DNA from: Shinella zoogloeoides
GTDB lineage: Bacteria; Pseudomonadota; Alphaproteobacteria; Rhizobiales; Rhizobiaceae
DNA: 64,000 nucleotides
Direction: 5' to 3'
Assembly (NCBI RefSeq): GCF_003574625.1
Contig: NZ_QNUJ01000008.1
Coordinates: 124,001-188,000 of the forward strand
The translations under genes were made by a program, and so were the position numbers. The notes under the pieces were generated by a model. That model had not been told where the DNA came from, searched no databases, and was given only the letters and a program-made list of their open reading frames with translations. Shown here piece after piece: positions 58,371 through 64,000 of the stretch; within the stretch, counting starts at the first letter, position 1; each line of letters starts with the position of its first letter.

Positions 58371-58880
58371 ATGATGTTTCGCCTGATAGCAGCTCTTCGT
58401 ACGGGAAAGACCCTTTCGGCCCTCCGGCGCGCGGCCCTTGCCGCGCCGGCGGTGCTGCTCGGCCTTCTCGTCGCCGATGCGGCCCTTGCCGATACGCGCA
58501 CGGCCGTCGTGCCCAAGCGCATCATCTACCCCGGCGAGGAACTGGATGCAGGCCAGCTCGAAGAGGTCGAGGTCACCAATCCGAACATCGTCAACGGCTT
58601 TGCGGAAACCATCGCGGCCGTCAACGGAATGGTGACGAGGCGCACGCTGCTGCCCGGCCGGGTCATCCTCACCTCGGCGTTGCGCGAGCCTTTCGCGGTT
58701 TCCCGCGGCACCACCGTCCAGCTCGTCTTCGAAAGCCGTTCGATGGTGCTGCGCGCTGCCGGCACGCCGCTGCAGGATGCGGCCGTCGGCGAACTCATCC
58801 GGGTCCGCAACAAGGATTCCGGGGTCATCGTTTCCGGCACCGTCATGGCGGACGGAACCGTACATGTGGTGGCGAAATGA
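58371..58880 (+). CDS. flgA: Flagellar P-ring assembly chaperone FlgA
   Basis: FlgA helps FlgI polymerise in the periplasm. The 169-residue protein has a cleavable signal peptide (to about residue 40, AALAD) and a SAF domain with the YPGEELDAGQLEEVEV and GMVTRRTLLPGRVILTSALREPFAVSRGTTVQLV elements. Two adjacent ATGs (58371, 58374) can start it; GGGGAAC precedes. ATGA overlap with flgI. Confidence 0.93.
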   Translation: MMFRLIAALRTGKTLSALRRAALAAPAVLLGLLVADAALADTRTAVVPKRIIYPGEELDAGQLEEVEVTNPNIVNGFAETIAAVNGMVTRRTLLPGRVILTSALREPFAVSRGTTVQLVFESRSMVLRAAGTPLQDAAVGELIRVRNKDSGVIVSGTVMADGTVHVVAK

Positions 58881-59992
58881 TGCAGTCCTTCCTTTCCCGC
58901 GCGGTCGTCTTCCTCGCCTGCTTCCTGCTGGCGACGGGTCCGGCCCTGCCGGCCGCCCGCATCAAGGACGTCGCCTCGCTGCAGGCCGGCCGCGAGAACC
59001 AGCTCATCGGCTACGGCCTCGTTGTCGGCCTCCAGGGCACGGGCGACAGCATGCGCTCCTCGCCCTTCACCGAGCAGTCGGTCCGCGCCATGCTGCAGAA
59101 TCTCGGCATCTCGATGGTCGGCACGCAGACGCGCGCCAAGAACATCGCGGCCGTGCTCGTCACCGCCAACCTTCCGCCCTTCGCCAGCCCCGGCAGCCGC
59201 ATCGACGTGACCGTCGGTTCGCTGGGCGACGCCACCTCGCTGCGCGGCGGCACGCTGGTCATGACCTCGCTTTCCGGCGCGGACGGCCAGATCTACGCGG
59301 TCGCGCAGGGCTCGATCGTCGTCACCGGCATCAATGCCAGCGGCGATGCCGCGAGCGTCCAGCAGGGCGTGACGACCGCCGGCCGCGTGCCGAACGGCGC
59401 CATTATCGAGCGCGAGCTGCCCTCGCGCTTCAAGGATGCGTCCGACCTCGTCCTCCAGCTGCGCAATCCGGACTTCTCCACCGCCGTCGGCATGGCCGAC
59501 GCGATCAACCGCTATGCGGCCGCCCAGTACGGCTCGCCGATCGCCGAATCGCGCGATTCCCAGTCCGTCTACGTCTCCAAGCCGAAGATGGCGGATCTCG
59601 CCCGTCTGATGGCCGATATCGAGAACCTCGTCATCGAGACGGACGCGCCGGCGCGCGTCGTGATCAACGAGCGCACGGGCACGATCGTCATCGGCCAGGA
59701 CGTGCGCATCTCGCCCGTCGCCGTCAGCTACGGCTCGCTGACCGTACAGGTCAACGAGATGCCGCAGGTGATCCAGCCCGAACCCTTCTCCAAGGGCGTG
59801 ACGGCGGTCCAGCCGAGCACGGACATCCTCGTCCAGCAGGAAGGCGGCAACGTCGCCATGCTCGACGGCTCCAGCCTGCGTTCGCTGGTCTCGGGTCTCA
59901 ACAGCATCGGCGTGAAGCCGGATGGCATCATCTCCATCCTGCAGAGCATCAAGACGGCCGGTGCCCTCCAGGCGGAACTGGTGCTGCAATGA
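58877..59992 (+). CDS. flgI: Flagellar P-ring protein FlgI
   Basis: FlgI forms the periplasmic P ring. The 371-residue precursor has a signal peptide (cleavage after PALPAA, about residue 26), followed by RIKDVASLQAGRENQLIGYGLVVGLQGTGDSMRSSPFTEQSV, the family hallmark, and the C-terminal LNSIGVKPDGIISILQSIKTAGALQAELVLQ. Overlaps flgA and motE. Confidence 0.96.
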   Translation: MMQSFLSRAVVFLACFLLATGPALPAARIKDVASLQAGRENQLIGYGLVVGLQGTGDSMRSSPFTEQSVRAMLQNLGISMVGTQTRAKNIAAVLVTANLPPFASPGSRIDVTVGSLGDATSLRGGTLVMTSLSGADGQIYAVAQGSIVVTGINASGDAASVQQGVTTAGRVPNGAIIERELPSRFKDASDLVLQLRNPDFSTAVGMADAINRYAAAQYGSPIAESRDSQSVYVSKPKMADLARLMADIENLVIETDAPARVVINERTGTIVIGQDVRISPVAVSYGSLTVQVNEMPQVIQPEPFSKGVTAVQPSTDILVQQEGGNVAMLDGSSLRSLVSGLNSIGVKPDGIISILQSIKTAGALQAELVLQ

Positions 59993-60522
59993 GAACAGGC
60001 ATGACCCTTTCCACGATCGCCCGCAGGCTCGCGCTCCCCGTCGCCGGCTTCGTCATGATGGCCATTCCCGGTGCCTTCGCCGAGGATCGCCCCGTCATCA
60101 CGACAACCAATGCAAGCGCCGACGAGATCCGCGAGTTCTGCACCAATATCGCGGACGCGGCGCGCGACCAGCGCTATCTCCTCCAGAAGCAGGAGCTTGA
60201 AAACCTGCAGAAGGACGTCGACGAGCGCATCAAGACGCTGGAAGCCCGCCGCGCCGAATACGAGGACTGGCTGAAGCGCCGCAACGATTTCCTGAAGACC
60301 GCCGAAGGCGGCCTCGTCGAGATCTACAAGAAGATGAAGCCGGACGCGGCCGCCGCCCAGCTCGCCGAGCTCGATCCGGAAATCGCCTCCGCCATCGTCA
60401 TGAAGCTGGCGCCGCGCCAGTCGAGCACGATCCTCGGAGAAATGCCGGCCGACAAGGCCGCGGCGCTGACCCGCATCCTCACTGCGGCAAGCGATCCGAA
60501 TACGTCAAAGGACCCGTCATGA
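59989..60522 (+). CDS. motE: Periplasmic motility chaperone MotE
   Basis: MotE, described in Sinorhizobium, is a chaperone for the periplasmic stator protein MotC. The 177-residue protein has a signal peptide (about residues 1-31, PGAFAED), a long coiled coil (about 55-100: LLQKQELENLQKDVDERIKTLEARRAEYEDW) and the magnesium-transporter-like MgtE N domain-type end (YKKMKPDAAAAQLAELDPEIASAIVMKLAPRQSSTILGEM). Starts at ATG 59989 overlapping the flgI stop, and overlaps flgH by four bases. motB and motC are not in this window. Confidence 0.9.
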   Translation: MRTGMTLSTIARRLALPVAGFVMMAIPGAFAEDRPVITTTNASADEIREFCTNIADAARDQRYLLQKQELENLQKDVDERIKTLEARRAEYEDWLKRRNDFLKTAEGGLVEIYKKMKPDAAAAQLAELDPEIASAIVMKLAPRQSSTILGEMPADKAAALTRILTAASDPNTSKDPS

Positions 60523-61229
60523 AGAAGACCGCCTTCGCACTCTCCGTGGCGCTGGCCCTGTCGGGCTGCTCCAGCCAGGCGATCAACGAGATCGGCAAGG
60601 CCCCGGCGATGAGCCCCATCGGCAGCGGCCTCAACTATGCCGAGACGCCGCAGATGGCGGCCTATCCGAAGCAGCCGCGCACGGCGGTTTCCGGCTATTC
60701 GATCTGGAGCGACCAGCAGTCGGCGCTTTTCAAGGATTCCCGCGCCTTCAAGGTCGGTGACATCCTGACGGTCAATATCCGTGTCAATGACAAGGCGACG
60801 TTCGACAACAAGACCGACCGCTCGCGCACCAACAAGAGCGGCATCAATTTCGGTCTCAGCGGCTCGACCGCCGACAGCAGCGTCGATGCCAAGGGCGACC
60901 TGGCCTTCGGGTCCTCGACCAGCACCAAGGGCGACGGCTCGACGGAGCGTTCGGAGAAGCTGAACCTGCTCGTCGCGGCGGTCGTCACCGGCGTCATCGA
61001 GAACGGCAACCTGCTCATCAGCGGCTCGCAGGAAGTGCGCGTCAACCATGAACTGCGCATCCTCAACGTTGCCGGCATCGTGCGGCCGCAGGATGTCGAT
61101 GCCAACAACATGATCGCCTACGAGCGCATCGCGGAAGCCCGCATTTCCTACGGCGGCCGCGGCCGCCTGACCGAAGTGCAGCAGCCGCCATGGGGTCAGC
61201 AGGCCATCGACCTGTTCTCGCCGATCTGA
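60519..61229 (+). CDS. flgH: Flagellar L-ring lipoprotein FlgH
   Basis: FlgH forms the outer-membrane L ring. The 236-residue precursor has a lipoprotein signal with lipobox LALSGCSS (Cys at about residue 19). It contains SIWSDQQSALFKDSRAFKVGDILTVNIRVNDKATFDNKTDRSR and ends GIVRPQDVDANNMIAYERIAEARISYGGRG, the FlgH signature. Overlaps the motE stop. Confidence 0.95.
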   Translation: MKKTAFALSVALALSGCSSQAINEIGKAPAMSPIGSGLNYAETPQMAAYPKQPRTAVSGYSIWSDQQSALFKDSRAFKVGDILTVNIRVNDKATFDNKTDRSRTNKSGINFGLSGSTADSSVDAKGDLAFGSSTSTKGDGSTERSEKLNLLVAAVVTGVIENGNLLISGSQEVRVNHELRILNVAGIVRPQDVDANNMIAYERIAEARISYGGRGRLTEVQQPPWGQQAIDLFSPI

Positions 61230-61264
61230 CGATCTCGGCATCCTCGCAACACGGGAAGAAGACA

Positions 61265-61780
61265 ATGGCGGACGAAGAAGAGGGCGGGAAGAAGAAGCCG
61301 TCGCTCGTCATCACCATCGCGGCCATCGCCGTCCTGACGCTGCTTGCCGCCGGCGGCGGCTGGTTCGTCGGCAACATGCTCGCCCCACCGCCGGCCGAAA
61401 AGCCGGTCGAGGAGGCGAAGGCCGCGGCACCCGCCGGCGGCGAGCATGGCGCCGCGGGAGAGAAGGGGCAGGAACTCGCCCATATCTCCACCGAGGCCAA
61501 CGGCATCGTGCTGCTCGATCCGATCACCAGCAATCTCGCCTATCCGTCCGACAACCGCGTTCGCCTCGAGGTCGCGCTGATGTTCAAGGGCGCGCCGGAC
61601 GTCAAGCTGGCGGAGGAAATCCATCAGGACATCATGGCCTATATGCGCACGGTCTCGCTCCAGCAGGTACAGGGCCCGCGCGGCTTTCAATATCTCAGGG
61701 AAGACCTTGAGGAGCGGGTTGACCTCAGGTCGGAAGGGCGCGTAACCAACGTCATGTTCCGGACCTTTGTGATCGAATGA
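61265..61780 (+). CDS. fliL: Flagellar basal body-associated protein FliL
   Basis: FliL surrounds and supports the stator. The 171-residue protein has an acidic/lysine-rich cytoplasmic start (MADEEEGGKKKPS), one transmembrane helix (about 17-37), a Pro/Ala linker, and the stomatin-like periplasmic FliL domain (about 85-171). ATG 61265 begins the charged N-terminus; the open extension to 61190 is not supported. Overlaps fliP by four bases. Confidence 0.94.
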   Translation: MADEEEGGKKKPSLVITIAAIAVLTLLAAGGGWFVGNMLAPPPAEKPVEEAKAAAPAGGEHGAAGEKGQELAHISTEANGIVLLDPITSNLAYPSDNRVRLEVALMFKGAPDVKLAEEIHQDIMAYMRTVSLQQVQGPRGFQYLREDLEERVDLRSEGRVTNVMFRTFVIE

Positions 61781-62523
61781 TTCGAGCCCTTCTGACCTTC
61801 GTCGCCATGATGGCGATGACCGGTATGGCCTACGCCCAGCAGCAGCTGCAGCTGCCGGGCGGCCTTCTCAACGCACCCGTCGATGGCTCGGTCGCCGGCT
61901 GGATCATCCGCACCTTCGGGCTGCTGACGGTCCTTTCCGTCGCGCCCGGCATCCTGATCATGGTGACGAGCTTTCCGCGCTTCGTCATCGCCTTCTCCAT
62001 CCTTCGTTCCGGCATGGGGCTCTCCACCACGCCGTCGAACATGATCCTCGTGTCGCTGGCGCTCTTCATGACCTTCTACGTCATGGCGCCGACCTTCGAC
62101 CGGGCCTGGCAGAACGGCGTCCAGCCGCTGATGGCCAACCAGATCGACGAGGCCGAGGCCACCAAGCGGATCGCCGAGCCCTTCCGCGACTTCATGGTCG
62201 CCAATACCCGCGACAAGGATATCGAGCTCTTCATTTCGCTCGCCGAGGAACGCGGGCAGAAGGTCGTCGAGAACAATGTCGCGGACCTGCGCGTCGTCAT
62301 CCCGGCCTTCATGATCTCGGAAATCCGCCGCGGCTTCGAGATCGGTTTCCTCGTCGTTCTGCCCTTCCTCGTCATCGACCTGATCGTCGCCACCATCACC
62401 ATGGCCATGGGCATGATGATGCTGCCGCCGACCTCGATCTCGCTGCCCTTCAAGATATTGTTCTTCGTGCTCATCGACGGCTGGAATCTCCTCGTCGGCA
62501 GCCTCGTGCGCTCGTTCAACTGA
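61777..62523 (+). CDS. fliP: Flagellar export gate protein FliP
   Basis: FliP is the core pentamer of the export gate. The 248-residue protein has a signal peptide (MIRALLTFVAMMAMTGMAYAQQ) and four transmembrane helices; signatures SFPRFVIAFSILRSGMGLSTTPSNMILVSLALFMT and EIRRGFEIGFLVVLPFLVIDLIVATITMAMGMMMLPP are intact. It is the last gene of the flgB operon. Confidence 0.96.
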   Translation: MIRALLTFVAMMAMTGMAYAQQQLQLPGGLLNAPVDGSVAGWIIRTFGLLTVLSVAPGILIMVTSFPRFVIAFSILRSGMGLSTTPSNMILVSLALFMTFYVMAPTFDRAWQNGVQPLMANQIDEAEATKRIAEPFRDFMVANTRDKDIELFISLAEERGQKVVENNVADLRVVIPAFMISEIRRGFEIGFLVVLPFLVIDLIVATITMAMGMMMLPPTSISLPFKILFFVLIDGWNLLVGSLVRSFN

Positions 62524-62538
62524 ACGCCGGCCGGGAAG

Positions 62539-62556
62539 ACGCGCGTGCGCGTTTTT
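62539..62556 (+). terminator. Terminator of the flgB-fliP operon
   Basis: A short stem ACGCG/CGCGT (62539-62543 with 62548-62552) with a CGTG loop ends in TTTTT. Outer CCGGGAA/TTCCCG sequences could extend the structure. It starts 16 bases after the fliP stop. Confidence 0.5.
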
Positions 62557-62732
62557 CCCGAACCGGCGCGCGCTGAATATCTCTTTAACCATAGCGTTTT
62601 ACCCCCCGTTCACCCTGTTCTCCGACCTCTCGGATGCGACCTTCCGATTTAAGAAGTTGGCAAGGATTGGCTGCGAGTTTTGGCTCAACACGACGGGTTT
62701 GGTATCCCTTCACACGCTGAAGAAACCGAGTT

Positions 62733-62759
62733 GGCATGATGCCGAACCGCCGTAACCGG
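62733..62759 (+). promoter_or_regulatory. flaA promoter motif
   Basis: GGCATGATGCCGAACC followed by GCCGTAACCGG is the clearest copy of the shared motility motif. It ends 55 bases before the flaA start. The copy before flaB is similarly placed (51 bases). Confidence 0.6.
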
Positions 62760-62814
62760 TAAGTAATCAGTCCGGTATGTCCCCATCAGTATTTCGTTCA
62801 AAGGGACAACTAGA

Positions 62815-63696
62815 ATGTCGAGCATTCTCACCAACACGTCTGCACTGTCCGCCCTGCAGACCCTGCGCTCCATCAACAGCAGCATGGAAACGACGCAGGA
62901 CCGTATCTCCTCGGGCATGCGCGTCGGTGCAGCCAAGGACAACGCCGCCTACTGGTCCATCGCGACCACCATGCGTTCGGACAACGCCGCCCTTTCCGCC
63001 GTACAGGACGCAATGGGCCTCGGCGCGGCGAAGGTTGACGTTGCCTACGGCGGCGTCGAAGCTGCCATCGACGTAGTCAAGGAAATCAAGGCCAAGCTCG
63101 TCACCGCCACCGAACAGGGCGTCGACAAGACGAAGGTCCAGGAAGAAATCACGCAGCTCCAGGATCAGCTCAAGAGCATCGGCGCCAGCGCAAGCTTCAA
63201 CGGTGAAAACTGGCTCGCCGGCGGCGCCAGCGACGCCACGGTTGTCACCGGCTTCGTTCGCGACACCGGCGGCACCGTCAAGGTCACGACCGCCTCCTAC
63301 GATGCCGAATCCAACTCCCTCTTCGGCGCCTATGACTCTTCCACGGGCGAAGTGGGCACGACCGACGGTATCCTCAAGGACGTTCTTGCGATCGATCTGT
63401 CCTCGGCTTCGGACTCCGACGTCGCCGGCTTCCTCGATAATGTCGAAACGGCCCTGACGGACATGGAAAAGGTCGGCTCGACCCTCGGCTCGCTCTCCAA
63501 GCGCATCAGCCTGCAGGAAGACTTCGCCCAGAAGCTTTCCGACGCCATCGACAAGGGCGTAGGCCGCCTCGTCGACGCCGACATGAACGAGGAATCGACC
63601 CGCCTGAAGGCGCTGCAGACCCAGCAGCAGCTCGCCATCCAGTCGCTGTCGATCGCGAATTCCAACTCGCAGAACATCCTCTCGCTGTTCCGTTAA
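62815..63696 (+). CDS. flaA: Flagellin FlaA
   Basis: The 293-residue flagellin is short, as in Agrobacterium, lacking most of the variable D2/D3 region. Conserved D0/D1 ends are present: SILTNTSALSALQTLRSINSSMETTQDRISSGMRVGAAKDNAAYWSIATTMRSDNAALS at the start and DMNEESTRLKALQTQQQLAIQSLSIANSNSQNILSLFR at the end. Shifted base use (Ala, Ser codons) and the strong terminator suggest high expression. ATG 62815 follows AAAGGGACAACTAGA. Confidence 0.95.
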   Translation: MSSILTNTSALSALQTLRSINSSMETTQDRISSGMRVGAAKDNAAYWSIATTMRSDNAALSAVQDAMGLGAAKVDVAYGGVEAAIDVVKEIKAKLVTATEQGVDKTKVQEEITQLQDQLKSIGASASFNGENWLAGGASDATVVTGFVRDTGGTVKVTTASYDAESNSLFGAYDSSTGEVGTTDGILKDVLAIDLSSASDSDVAGFLDNVETALTDMEKVGSTLGSLSKRISLQEDFAQKLSDAIDKGVGRLVDADMNEESTRLKALQTQQQLAIQSLSIANSNSQNILSLFR

Positions 63697-63747
63697 TCGA
63701 CGGATGGAGGAGGGCGCGGAGGCTGACCCGCGCCTGCCTCGACAAAG

Positions 63748-63777
63748 GCCGCTCCCGGCAACGGGGGCGGCTTTTTG
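63748..63777 (+). terminator. flaA terminator
   Basis: A 10-bp stem (63748-63757 with 63762-63771, one G-U pair) with a GCAA tetraloop is followed by TTTTT. It lies 51 bases after the flaA stop. Confidence 0.85.
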
Positions 63778-63872
63778 CATTTTTATTTCCCGGGAAAGAT
63801 TTCCTTAACTTTATTGCGGTTTTCTTAGGCCATCGAAACGGTGGGTTAACCAAGAAACTTAACCGGTTAGCA

Positions 63873-63899
63873 GGCATGATGCTGACCACCGTCGCCCGG
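63873..63899 (+). promoter_or_regulatory. flaB promoter motif
   Basis: GGCATGATGCTGACC followed by ACCGTCGCCCGG is a diverged copy of the flaA motif. Its end is 51 bases before the flaB ATG. GGTTAAC and TTAACC words 9 bases apart precede it (63845-63863). Confidence 0.5.
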
Positions 63900-63950
63900 C
63901 GAACCCGGAATGTCCCTTTCTCAGTCAGCCATTCAAGGGGCACCTATACT

Positions 63951-64000
63951 ATGACGAGCATTCTGACCAACGTTGCGGCAATGTCCGCTCTCCAGACGCT
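63951..64000 (+). CDS. flaB: Flagellin, second copy (flaB), 5' end only
   Basis: The ATG at 63951, after CAAGGGGCACC, opens a frame reading MTSILTNVAAMSALQTL, nearly identical to the beginning of flaA. The gene continues beyond the window. A second flagellin next to flaA is the rule in rhizobia; the symbol follows that order. Confidence 0.85.
   Translation, partial: MTSILTNVAAMSALQT

Noticed and set aside
63845-63863. TTAA words before flaB as a CtrA site
   Set aside because: The two half-sites are 9 bases apart, not 7, so they do not fit the consensus.

Overview
The window is a contiguous piece of an alphaproteobacterial chromosome, almost certainly from the Rhizobiaceae (Rhizobium/Agrobacterium/Ensifer/Shinella group). 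Evidence: high GC; irr next to a fabA-fabB-fabI operon; an EPSP synthase nearly colinear with the Agrobacterium CP4 enzyme; a ten-gene che operon headed by a soluble icpA-type receptor and containing cheS and cheT; and the rhizobial visN/visR and motE genes. The genus cannot be fixed from the sequence alone. No rRNA genes, insertion sequences, prophage or CRISPR arrays were seen. Region 1 (1-12.1 kb) is the translation/RNA block: end of rimP, nusA, a YlxR-type RNA-binding protein, infB, rbfA and truB, then an HWE-type histidine kinase, a small SH3 protein, rpsO and pnp. A strong intrinsic terminator separates infB from rbfA. Region 2 (12.1-22.2 kb) is housekeeping and accessory: an RsmC-like methyltransferase, a divergent Lrp/LysE pair, the fabA-fabB-fabI operon divergent from irr, membrane proteins (TRIC-type, YdcF, TMEM43-like), a DUF2934 gene behind a textbook EcfG general-stress promoter, a PagL-like lipid A deacylase and tRNA-Ala(GGC). 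Region 3 (22.3-27 kb) has a FYDLN acidic protein, aroA-cmk and rpsA. Region 4 (27-34.3 kb) is a transition zone. Two large uncharacterised proteins (500 and 412 aa), each with a CtrA-like box upstream, bracket a nicotinamide phosphoribosyltransferase gene and a DUF6665 gene; DUF817, RNase D, small secreted and membrane proteins and a 37-codon membrane ORF follow. Region 5 (34.5-64 kb) is the chemotaxis/flagellar locus: icpA-cheS-cheY1-cheA-cheW-cheR-cheB-cheY2-cheD-cheT, then fliF, visN-visR, the leftward operon motA-fliM-fliN-fliG-flhB-orf, the rightward DUF1217-flgF-fliI-orf, the flgBC-fliE-flgGAI-motE-flgHfliLP operon, and flagellin genes flaA and flaB (the last cut by the window end). Together these encode signal reception and relay, most of the basal body, rod, rings, switch and stator, and the master regulator VisNR. 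The best leads for something new are the two CtrA-box genes at the edge of the motility cluster, a promoter motif of about 27 bp shared by icpA, flaA and flaB, tandem dyads against the irr -35 box, a CP4-like AroA with Gly instead of Ala at residue 100, an IcpA globin domain apparently lacking the heme-ligand histidine, and an FG-rich N-terminus on FliN.
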